Positions 45,530 through 54,775 of a stretch of 64,000 bases of DNA are shown here, piece after piece. A model generated the notes under the pieces. It ran no database searches. It was not told where the DNA came from and worked only from the letters and a program-made list of their open reading frames with translations. The position numbers and the translations under genes are program-made. Numbering within the stretch: the first letter of the stretch is position 1; every line of letters starts with the position of its first letter. The DNA comes from Laguncularia racemosa (lineage: Eukaryota > Streptophyta > Magnoliopsida > Myrtales > Combretaceae). The stretch covers positions 62,001 to 126,000 of the forward strand of contig JBBMOL010000280.1 in the NCBI GenBank assembly GCA_037954665.1. Reading direction: 5' to 3'.

Positions 45530-46025
45530 AGTCCCTGCAGAAAAGATTAGTACTAACACAAATATATATATAATTAAACCTCACGATACACTCCCTTACG
45601 TGTTTTGCTCAAATTATGATATCACACAGTCACTCGTGTATTCTCACAAATAATGATGATATCAACTCGCCAATTTTCTCTTCTCAATTCTCTTGGAACT
45701 AACCCGAACTATACCAATTTCCTTCTGTAGAATTCAAAACAACTCTGGGGTTCGTAAATTTTCCTCTATTTTTCTATCCGATTTTTTTTTTTTAATCTCT
45801 GTTTTTGCTTTTGATCACTTTTCTCTTTTCTTTTCTTTTCTCTTCTTTTTTTTTTCGTGATTTTTACTCTTTTTTTTTTTTTAACAATCGCCTAGTCGAT
45901 ATTACACTATCAAAAGACAATCCATACTACGAAATTGAATACGATAATTGATATGAACGATTGGAGTTAGGGTTTTTGATATTACCTTCCTCAACCGAGC
46001 TTGATGTTTTGACAAACCTAAGCTC
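45530..46025 (-). other. 5' leader of A3
   Basis: About 0.5 kb of non-coding leader, closely matching A2 12681-13199, with T-runs on the plus strand at about 45781-45880. Confidence 0.75.
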
Positions 46026-46030
46026 TGATA
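46012..46030 (-). other. Damaged primer-binding site of A3
   Basis: A2 reads CTGATAC-CAAA-CTGATAC across the PBS/LTR junction. A3 has only one CTGATAC, so 11 bp between direct repeats are gone. The minus strand now reads GTTCGTATCAGAGC, and the first bases of TGGTATCAGAGC are lost into the LTR end. Confidence 0.8.
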
Positions 46031-46938
46031 CGAACCACGCTAACCTGTGACGAAACCCAATACCAATACGTTCGGAAATTCGTTGCTTAAGACGCCCAAA
46101 CACCTAAAGTGGAAACAGCGACCCGTTGTCTATAAGCGAGACAAGAACCTTGGTATAAAATGAAGACGCCACAATCAGGATGAAAGATCGATTGATAAGT
46201 CGGGATGAACGCCACAAAAATCAATCCGATAAGTTCGATTTAGTTCTTGAAGAACCAAGAGAGGTGCCTCTCAAAGATGTTTAATTTTAAAGATGTAAAT
46301 TCTCTATTGTTCTAAACCCTAGGAGCTTTTATACTAAGGTTACAATTCGTGTAAAACAAGTCCAAAACGACGTAGCTTAGATAAGTGGCGTAAAAACGCA
46401 AAAACAGAACAAACTGGCCGACAGGGGATATACGGCCGTGTACACAACCATGTACTTTGGCCGTGTACCTTTCTGTGCAACTTCTAGCAACATACACGCC
46501 CGTGTACACGACCGTGTACTTTGGCCGTATACCTTTCTGTGTAACTTCTGGCAACATACACGCCCGTGTACTTTGGTCGTGTGTCTTTCTGTGGATTTGT
46601 TTGACTCCATACACGGCCGTACCTTTTAGCCGTGTGTCTAGCCGTGTATGATTCTGTGCAATCTTGGAATTCCTACACGGCCGTGCCTTGAAAGTACACG
46701 CCCTCTTCAACCCGTATCCGGTGTGACTTGTATAAGAGCAAGGGTCTTCCCATGTTTGTTCCAATCCGTTCCAACTTCATGATTGCTCCAATCCTTTCCG
46801 GCCTCATGGACAACCTTCATCAACCCGTTAAGTGCTTCTTCGAATCGTTTCACTCGACTTCTTGTGATCGGTCCAGGCGGCACTTCAAGAGGATCCACAT
46901 TCCTTCTTCCAGCTTGACTCTCATCATGGATCTCATCA
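46026..46938 (-). repeat. 5' LTR of A3 (913 bp)
   Basis: Right edge TCTCATCA followed by TSD CATTC. It has more palindromic repeats (about 46430-46690) than the 3' LTR, and the pol C-terminal segment at 46710-46938. Confidence 0.95.
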
Positions 46939-47172
46939 CATTCAAGGCCGATAGCCTTTATTTAGGCAGGCACAAAGGCTGGTGGCCTACTTTTAGGCCG
47001 GCTCCAAGGCCGGTGGCCTTGAAGTGAACTCATCCGGCCTTTATTCAAGGTTGGCTTAAGGCTGGCCGAACTTCACCTTGGGTCCTCCCGATGCCTATGT
47101 CCTCTTTTGTTTGAACCCCGTACTGCCACCTAGAGCAAGCCGGCCGGACTTCACCTTAGGTCCTCCCGACGC

Positions 47173-48870
47173 CTATGTCCTCTTTTGTTTAAACCCCATA
47201 CTACCACCTAGAGCTGGGATTGACTTTGTTTTCTCTGCTGCTCGTATCTTAGCTCTTAGAATCGCATCATTCCCTCCATGTTGAAAACGATTCGACCTCG
47301 AATCTGTATCGTCCATCTTGCTAGGCCACATAAACAGATGCCTCTTTCCCTTAGGCTTCTTAAGGAAAATCAGCCTTGTTTGTTGTACTTCAATTGGACT
47401 CATAGGAAGAAGCTTGTATGCCTTGTCCTGTTACTGAATGGTATACTCATTGGTGTATCCATCATACTTGGCTCTGAGGTCATACTGCCAAGGTCTTCCA
47501 AGGATCAAATGTGTATCTTCCATGGGAGTTACATCACAAATAATTTTGTCATTATAATCACCAATAAGCAATGAAATACAAACCTGTTTGTGTACATGAA
47601 CAACTCCCTATGGACTCAACCAATGAAGTGCATAAGGTCTTTGATGCTGCTCCACCTGTAAACCCAACTTAGTAACCCAGCTTGTTGAAGCAACATTAGT
47701 GCAACTGCCTGTGTCAACCACAATCAAACAAGTTTTCCCCTGTACCATACCTTAGATATCAAATAAGTTGGCTCTTTGATTAGGAATAGCTTCATCCTGC
47801 TTAACCATTAACAAGTCTCCCTATACTAGACTTGCTATAATGTCTTCATCTTCCTCTTTTGCCTCAGTACTCTTCTGTTCTTCTTCCTCACTCTCAACTT
47901 TGTCCCCCTTGATGACCATAACCCTTTTATTAGGACATTGAGAAGCAATATGGCCAAGTCCTAAACACTTAAAACATTTGATATCCCTACTCCTCTTTTG
48001 TTGTGTTTAGTCAACAGCCTCACTAGCGACTGCCTTTCCCTTTTCCTTCCTTTCCTTCTCCCTCTCACCATCATCTAACTTATGGTGTTGATATGATTTC
48101 TGATCCCGCCTACATTGATGCCGCTCAACTCGACTGGCTAATTTAATCACATCCACAAGAGTCTGATAATGCTGGTGTTCTACTACACTGGCAATGTCCA
48201 TCTTCAACCTATTGATGAAACGAGCTATGGATTCATATGATGTTTCCCTAATATCATATCTTGCCACTAATGTCTCAAACTCCTTCATATACTCTTCTAT
48301 GCTCTTCTTACCCTACCTCAAGGATTGCAACTCCATCAGCATCTCCTGTTTATAGTAGTCTAGCATAAATCTGCGTCTCATCAACCTTTTCATCAAAGCC
48401 CATGAACGCACTTTCTCCTCATCAATCCTACGTCTCTTAGTCTGTAATATATCCCACCATAAACTAGCATATTCAGAGAATGCTAAAGATGCCATCTTCA
48501 CCTTCATACGCTCATCCCACTCATAACAGTCAAACACCTTCTCAACCCATGGCACCCAGTCTAGGAATTCCTTTAGTTTACTAGTACTAGTGAAAGGTGG
48601 AATTTTCAGCTTGATGTTTTCAATCCCCTTACGCCTATCAACATTGTTTCCTCTCCTACTCCTTGCACTACTAGCATCAGATTTACTACTAAAGTGTCTC
48701 CTCCTAATTCCTGCACCACTATGGCTTCTTCTATACCTAACCTCCAATCTCTCCATAATCAATCTAAGATTTTCTTAGATTTGATTGAACTCAGCCCTAG
48801 TCACAACCTCACCCCCATTATCAACATCATTCCTATTGTTGTTGTTTTGAACACTTCCTTATGACAACAT
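47173..48870 (-). pseudogene. D1 gag-protease, degenerate
   Basis: Starts at 48870 (MLS-stop-GSVQNNNNRND; D2 has MSSHGSVQNNNN). Gag capsid motifs IENIKLKIPPFTSTSKLKEF, KVFDCYEWDERMKVKMASLA, SLWWDIL and MKRLMRRRFMLDYYKQEM follow. An intact zinc knuckle CFKCLGLGHIASQC lies near 47935-47980. Protease has VVDTGSCTNVAST (about 47690-47725) and LILGRPWQYD. The frame passes on to LFMWPSKMDDTDSRSNRFQH then GGND, and a tail of about 30 residues inside the 3' LTR, with no RT, RNase H or integrase. Several nonsense codons are present. D2 has the same arrangement. Confidence 0.9.
47270..47304 (-). other. PPT and hairpin of D1
   Basis: On the minus strand GATTCGA-GG-TCGAATC is a perfect 7-bp stem (47289-47304), followed by the purine-rich run CATGGAGGGAA (47270-47280). 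It encodes D-S-R-S-N. Confidence 0.75.
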
Positions 48871-49184
48871 CTCTACCCTTCAATAATCAGAAATAGAAAT
48901 TCACCAACAACCCAATTCTCAACAACAGCCGTAAACACCAATTCACAGCAAATTCAACACCCAACAACTAAATTCAGCAAAACCCCAATTCTTAACTACA
49001 GCCCAATCACCAATTCACAGCAATACAATTCACAAAATAAATTTCCAAATTTCCCAACCAACAACAGTATTGAATTAAAACTACAATTGAGTTGAGATTC
49101 AACAGCCTTACCGATTTAACCCATGATCTGATCGAATCTTTCGCTCTGAATCCTTACAAATCCAACCTTCACTCTAATACCAAA
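48871..49184 (-). other. 5' leader of D1
   Basis: Non-coding leader, rich in CAACAA/TTGTTG on opposite strands, between PBS and gag. The D2 counterpart is 56392-56723. Confidence 0.65.
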
Positions 49185-49246
49185 TGATGCGATCTCAATA
49201 TGCTCTGATACCAAATGATGCGGACTCGGTATACTCTGAAACCAAA
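49185..49246 (-). repeat. 31-bp repeat spanning the D1 LTR/PBS junction
   Basis: On the plus strand two exact-length 31-bp units start at 49185 and 49216. Each begins TGATGCG and ends with a PBS-like CTCTGA(T/A)ACCAAA, followed by a third TGAT at 49247. The LTR edge defined by the TSD is the start of the second unit, so a PBS-like block also lies inside the LTR end. Confidence 0.7.
49202..49213 (-). other. Primer-binding site of D1 (initiator Met tRNA)
   Basis: The minus strand reads a perfect TGGTATCAGAGC, 2 bp from the LTR edge at 49216. Confidence 0.9.
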
Positions 49247-49974
49247 TGATTCAAAAATGGATTCGAATTTCTTCACACAAACCAAATCATTAATAATAAT
49301 CAAATGTCATAAATTTTTTAGGGTTTTCTGGATTTTGGTACTAATGAATAAAATCAATGATATGGATAAAATTATCAATCTATAGATGCCAAGATTGATA
49401 AAATTAAACTGATTCGCAATCAAATCATAGAACAATAGAGACCACATTCTATAAATCAATCACTATGGTTAAAGAATTTTAAGAATTCAATAACAATGCT
49501 CGCCACAAATTCTATAGGAACCAAGAATTTGATAAGAACAATACGAATAAAGTGAAAATCAATTCTCAATATTCTCAAATCTCCAAAGAAGATTCACACC
49601 GCTCAAAGTGTCTCTGTTTTTCAACCAAAATAACATTCTCCTCTAAAAACCCTAAGGACGCCTATTTATATCATCTTAAAAAAATTTGTACGAAACCATT
49701 CAAGGCCGGCCAAAGGCCGGCGACCTAAACACATAGGCCGGCATTAAAGGCCGGCACAAAGGCTAGCGGCCTACTTTTAGGTCGGCTCCAAGGCCAGTGG
49801 CCTTGAAGTGAACTCAGTCGGCTTTTATTCAAAGCCAGCTTAAGGCTAGCCGGACTTCGCCTTGGGTCCTCCCGACGCCTATGTCCTCTTTTTTTTAACC
49901 CCGTACTGCCACCTAGAGCTCGGATTGACTTTATTTTCTCTGGTTCTCGTATCTTAGCTCTTGGAATCACATCA
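49216..49974 (-). repeat. 5' LTR of D1 (759 bp)
   Basis: TGATGCGG...ATCACATCA followed by TSD AGTTG. It contains AAGGCCGG-type repeats at about 49700-49860 and a minus-strand TATA at 49661. Confidence 0.93.
49661..49670 (-). promoter_or_regulatory. LTR TATA box of D1
   Basis: The minus strand reads TATAAATAGG, directly downstream of the GGCCGG repeats. Equivalent sites are 57182-57191 and 54487-54496 in D2. Confidence 0.65.
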
Positions 49975-50509
49975 AGTTGCATGGTTTAAATAGTGTAGGC
50001 ATTTGTGTTGCCACGCCCTTCACCATGCCCCGTGGCAAGGGGTGTGGTAGATTCTGTGAACAGTATCTAGGCTTGCCTTGTGTCACCACACCCCCATATC
50101 AAGGGCGTAGCATTGTGGGTTGTGTGATACGAGCCTCACCACGCCCCGTGGCAAGGGGTGTAGTAGATGTTGCAGCCATTTTTAGGCTACCACACCCCCC
50201 ATGGCAGGGGCATGGTAGCATATCAGTTGGAATTTTGCCACTTTGTTGCGTCTTTTGCCTTCATATGCCCCATGGTAGGGGCGTGGTGTTTCTCCACACT
50301 TCTTTTTCATGGTTTATGATGAGTGATTTGATCCTCGCCATGTTTCTTTGATGTTCCTTACTCTATGAAGCTTTCCAATCACCTCCTTTTCAACTCCCAT
50401 AACCTACAAACAACCACAACAGGTAGGAACTCATGTTCAATCATAAAACTAACATAATAAAATTGAAGAACAACAAAAACAAATAAGAAAATCGAGCACA
50501 AAATGCCTC
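49975..50509 (-). other. C1 spacer between integrase and env-position gene, with palindromic repeats
   Basis: Non-coding, with at least four CCACGCCCC...GGGGTGTGG or GCCCC...GGGGC inverted blocks (about 50005-50290). A stretch of about 37 bp (CGCCCCGTGGCAAGGG and flanks) matches the repeat block in the C1 3' LTR at about 29150-29185. The spacer continues at 39446-39572 on the other side of D1. Confidence 0.6.
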
Positions 50510-50945
50510 TCAAAAGTCACTTTGTTTAACGTCTTTAGTTAGACCAAAAAGATGTATGACAGGATTAAGCGGATGGTAAGAGGAGATTAATCTCCTCTCT
50601 CTCTCTTCGAAGCACTTGCTGTCTCCAAGATATAGTTTCAATCTTTGCCCATTGACCTTAAAAATTCCCTTCTCAGGATGTTCTATCTCAATTTTGCCAT
50701 AGGGAAATACTTTTCTTACTCTGAACGGCCCAGACCATCTCGATCTTAGTTTGCGTGGGAATAACTTGAGTTTAGAGTTGAAGAGCAAGACGAGATAACC
50801 TTCCTTGAATTGTTTGGGCTGTTGAATGCGGGAATCGTGATACTTCTTTGCTCTTTCCTTATAGATTACTGAGTTCTCATATGTTGCAAGTCTCATCTCA
50901 TCCAATTCATTGAGTTGCAACAATCTATGTTTTCCAACCCTCTCA
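50510..50945 (-). pseudogene. C1 integrase C-terminal fragment
   Basis: Minus-strand frame ending at 50510 with RLLQLNELDEMRLATYEN, LVLLFNSKLKLFPRKLRSRW, SGPFRVRKVFP and FKVNGQRLKLYLG. This is the characteristic C-terminal integrase region of Athila/Tat-clade polyproteins. The catalytic core and everything upstream are missing: at about 50945 the sequence changes to the plus-strand RT of B6, so the first residues of this open frame are antisense RT. The frame itself is intact over about 140 codons. Confidence 0.88.
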
Positions 50946-53330
50946 AATATAGGTATCCTATTCCTAGACTTGATGATATGTTGGATGAGTTGCATGGTTC
51001 ATAGGTTTTCTCCAAAGTGGATCTTAAAAGTAGGTATCACCAAATTCGGATAAGAGAAGGAGATGAATGGAAAACCACTTTTAAAACATGCCATGGACTA
51101 TATGAGTGGTTGGTTATGCCTTTTGGTTTAAGTAATGCTGCTAGTACATTTATGAGATTGGTGAATCATGTATTGAAAGAGTTCTTAGGAAAATTTGTTG
51201 TTGTTTATTTTAATGATGTCCTAATATACAACAAAGACCTAAAACATCATGTTGAGCAACTTTAGGTAGTATTCTCAGTATTGAGGGTGTAATAGCTGTT
51301 TGTAAATATCCAGAAATGTTCCTTTTATCAAAGTGAGGTCACATTTTTGGGTTTTGTTGTATCTGGCTCAAGTGTTAAAGTGGATGAGGAGAAAGTGAAG
51401 GCAACCAAGGAATGGCCAACACCTACCTCAGTTACTAAGGTGAGACGTTTCCATAGATTAGCATCCTTTTAAAGGCACTTTGTCCATAATTTCAATAGCA
51501 ATTTCAGTCCTCTCACAAAACTGACTAAGAAGAATGTTCCTTTCATCTGAAGTGAAAGGGCCCATAAGAGTTTTGAAGAGGTAAAAGAAAAACTCACTTA
51601 TGCTCCGTTATTGGCTTTACTTAACTTTGATAAAAAAATTTAAGCTAGAATGTGATGCTTCTGGGATAGGGATTAGTGCTATATTAATGCAGGAAAAGAG
51701 GCCCATAGCATATTTTAGTGAAAAGTTTAGTGGTGCAACTTTGAACTATTCTATTTATGATAAGGAATTTTAATCCTTAGTGGGGGCTCTAATGATGTGG
51801 CAGCATTATCTTCTCCTGAGAGAATTTATTATTTATACAGATCATGAGTCACTGCAGCATTTTAGGGGTCAGTAAAATTTGTCTAAACGATAAGCCAAGT
51901 AGGTGGAGTTTTTGGAGGGTTTTGCATATGTGATAAGGTACAAGAAGGGTAATCAGAATATTTTTGCTGACGCTTTGTCACGTAGCTATGTACTTATCAC
52001 ATCTCTTCAGTCAAAACTGCTAGGTTTTGAATTGTTAAAGGAACAGTATGTGCGTGATGAGGAATTCGGAGTCATTATGGAAAGGTGTTCTAGGGGTAAG
52101 ACGTATGAGGGTTATTGCGTGATTGAGGGGTTTCTATATAAATCTGGAAAGTTATGTACACCTTCTGGATTTATGAGGGAGCTATTGGTGAGGGAAGCAC
52201 ATGTAGGAGGATTATCTGGGCATTTTGGTGAACAGAGAACCCTGGCCATATTGAGAGAGAATTTCTATTACAGGGGTATGATAAAGGACGCCTATAGGAT
52301 GTTAGAAAAGTGTGGTATTTGCAAGAGATCTAAAGGGAAGAAAGGCATATAGGGTAAATACATGCCTTTACCTATACTTAACAAACCCTCGACTGATATC
52401 AGTATAGATTTTGTGTTAAGGTTGCCTAGAACACAAAGAGGAAAGGATTCTATCATGATGGTTGTTGACAAGTTCAGTAAAATGTCTCATTTTGTGCCCT
52501 ATCACAAAACAGACGATGCCCTTTTTATTGTTAACATTTTTTTGTAGGAAATTGTCAAATTACATGGAGTTCCACACAGCATAGTGTTAGACAGAGACAT
52601 TAAGTTTCTTAGTTTCGTTTAGAAGACACTTTGGAGAAGAATGGGTACTAAGCTTATGTACAACACCTCTTGCCATCCACAAATAGATAGCCAAATAGAA
52701 GTTGTCATCCACACACTAGGGAACTTACTCAGAGTAAAGGTTGGCAAGAACCTTACTGATTAGGACTAGTATCTTCCTATTGTTGAGTTCGCTTATAATA
52801 GGTCTACTCATAGTTCAACTAGTAAGTCTCCCTTTGAAGTTGTGTATGACTATAATCCTTCTATTCCATTGGATTTTATAGCAGGACCAGTAACAAAGGA
52901 AGAGAGTCTTAGTGGAGTTAAGCGAGCCAGGCATATTAAGCAAATTCATGACAAAACAACTGAATGCCTTCAGAAGACCTATGAATAGTAGAAAATTCAG
53001 GGAAATAGGCACAAGAAAAATCACATTTATAATCTAGGTGACTTAGTCTGGATTAATCTTAGTAAGGATAGGTTTCCACATAAGAAGTCACAGAAGTTGT
53101 CTCCCACACCAAACGGAACGTTTAGAGTTCTAAAGCACATTAACAACAATGTCTACCGAATAGAGTTACCGAGAGAGTATAGTGTATCAACAATCTTTAA
53201 TATTGTAGAGTTATCACCATATTTGCCAGACGACATGCATGAAGACCTACCAGATTTGAGGGCAAATCTTCTAGAGGCTCGAGGAGATGATAGGAATCAA
53301 ATTCCCATAAGACCTATCATCAGGGCCTGA
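50946..53330 (+). pseudogene. B6 pol (RT-RNase H-integrase), degenerate
   Basis: Starts inside RT ([17 protein letters not shown], then a stop, then [20 protein letters not shown]). The RT catalytic box is YFND instead of YFDD (codon AAT at 51212-51214), so polymerase activity would be lost. RNase H pieces include [20 protein letters not shown] and IYTDHES. Integrase: REAHVGGLSGHFG...CGICKRSK zinc finger (about 52190-52335), [28 protein letters not shown] and a glutamate in IDSQIEVV. The C-terminal TFRVLKHINNNVYRIELP and DLPDLRANLLEARGDD follow, ending 14 codons inside the 3' LTR at 53328-53330. More than ten stops are visible. Confidence 0.9.
53253..53287 (+). other. Hairpin plus PPT of B6
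   Basis: GATTTG-AGGG-CAAATC (53253-53268) followed by GAGGCTCGAGGAGA next to the LTR start TGATAGG (53288). It encodes D-L-R-A-N. Confidence 0.75.
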
Positions 53331-54058
53331 GCTAAAGGTCTATACAACTTGGTGTTGAGAATCCTTCATGAGAAACCTAATCCTAAGGAAGCTAACTTAA
53401 TTTCTTCATTCTTATCATATACTTGTTATGCATTCCAACAGGTTCATTTGTCAGTCCTATAAGGTGCCAAATCACCTACATTTTTTAGTGAATCGGGAAC
53501 CTCATCAGGACTCATTTCGAAAGTACCTTAAAGACCGACATCTTGCAGACTAATTTATAAATATATATATATATTTGTTATTTACATGGACTATTTATGT
53601 TGTAATCTTTTTGGAAGACTTTCAATTGCTTGTAATTGTCTTTTAGGACCGGCCACCCTAAAAGTGGCAAAATTGTAATTTTATGAACTTTTTAACCCTA
53701 AAAGGAGTAAGTATAAATACTTGCTTAAGTAGGGTTTTAGGGAGTTAGCTAAATTTTCAGATATAGAAAACACTTCACATGTGAGGGTTAGGGTTTTTCC
53801 TAAAATCCAAATTACTTTTATCAATTTCAATACCAAAAATCGAAATTGTGGTGAGTTACAACAAAGAGAAATTGTGACTAATATCAATTCCTTTTTGTTA
53901 TGTTTCCTTTTCATCAACAGTGAGTTATATCTAAGGTTGATTAGGATTGTTCTTGGGCAGATTTTGATTCCAATTATAATCATTTTATCATGTCATAAGA
54001 TTAATTGGTTTTGACATTAGCTCTAACCATCAATTTTGCTTCATTTGAACCCTAGATC

Positions 54059-54775
54059 TGATGCAGACTCAGTATGCTCTGAAACCGAATGATTCGAAAA
54101 AGGATTCGAATTCCTTTACACAAACTAAATCGTCAACAACAATCAAATGACACAAATTTTTAGGGTTTTCTAGATTTTGGTACAAACGAATAAAATTATC
54201 AATCTATAGATGCTAAGATTGATAAAATTAAACTAATTCGCAATCAAATCATAGAACGATAGAGACTACGTTCTATAAATCAATCACTATGGTTAAAGAA
54301 TTCCAAGAATTCAACACCGATGCTCACCACAAATTCTAAAGAACCAAGAATTTGATAAGAACAACAAGAACAAAGAGAAAAATCAATTCCCAATATTCAC
54401 AAATCTCCAAAGAAGATTCACACCACTCAAAATGTCTTTGTTTTACAACCAAAATAACATTCTTCCTGGAAAAACCCTAAGGACGCCTATTTATATCATC
54501 CTAAAAAAATTGTGCGAAAACATTCAAGGCCGGTGGCCTAAACACATAGGCCAGCACCAAAGGCCGGCACAAAGGTCGGCGGCTTACTTTTAGGCCGGCG
54601 ACCTTGAAGCTAACTCGGCCGACCATTATTCAAGGCCGACTTAAGGTTGGCCGATCTTTGCCTTGGGTCCTCTCGACGTCTATGTCCTCCTTTTTTGGTC
54701 CTCGTACTGCTACCTAGAGGTCGGATTGACTTTGTTTTCTTTGGTGCTCATATCTGGGTTATTGGGATAGTATCA
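54059..54775 (-). repeat. 3' LTR of D2 (717 bp)
   Basis: TGATGCAGACTCAG...GATAGTATCA, the right edge abutting the PPT. GGCCGG repeats lie at about 54524-54660. Confidence 0.92.

Larger units (their letters stand above)
40058..46938 (-). mobile_element. A3: full-length family-A Ty3/gypsy element
   Basis: 6881 bp, minus strand, with a perfect TSD CATTC (40053-40057 and 46939-46943). LTRs are 46026-46938 (5', 913 bp) and 40058-40916 (3', 859 bp). It contains gag, protease, RT, RNase H and integrase in the Ty3/gypsy order, with scattered stops and at least two frameshifts. The PBS is damaged. It is the only element in the window carrying all domains, so it is the reference for family A, but it is itself defective. 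Confidence 0.96.
39573..47269 (-). repeat. 3' LTR of D1, split by A3
   Basis: Left edge TGATGCGGACTCGG, right edge ATCGCATCA beside the PPT. The A3 target CATTC is seen unoccupied in the D1 5' LTR (ACCATTCAAGGCC near 49697). The right part carries a tandem duplication of about 79 bp (about 47064-47220) that the 5' LTR lacks, and GGCCGG-type repeats (46944-47060). Confidence 0.92.
39573..49974 (-). mobile_element. D1: gag-protease family-D element, host of A3
   Basis: Minus-strand element with a perfect TSD AGTTG (39568-39572 and 49975-49979). The 3' LTR is 39573-47269 (split by A3), the gag-protease 47173-48870, and the 5' LTR 49216-49974. After removing A3 it is about 3.5 kb. RT, RNase H and integrase are absent. 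The LTRs look about 7-8% diverged over the part compared by eye, older than A3, as nesting requires. It is inserted in the spacer of C1 upstream of the env-position gene. Confidence 0.93.
28123..50945 (-). mobile_element. C1: Athila/Tat-like element, host of C2 and D1
   Basis: Minus-strand element assembled from segments separated by younger insertions: 3' LTR 28123-29456, PPT and 3' non-coding 29457-29621, then 36609-38160 beyond C2, env-position gene 38161-39445, spacer 39446-39572 and 49975-50509 beyond D1, and integrase end 50510-50945. The 5' part, including the 5' LTR, is missing at 50945, where a plus-strand family-B RT starts. C2 and D1 are removed cleanly by their TSDs, which makes the assembly secure. 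The left end sits inside B5 gag. Confidence 0.8.

Noticed and set aside
49860..50350. Host gene exon around 49977-50351 (124-codon frame)
   Set aside because: The frame crosses the D1 border into repeat-rich C1 spacer and has no domain.
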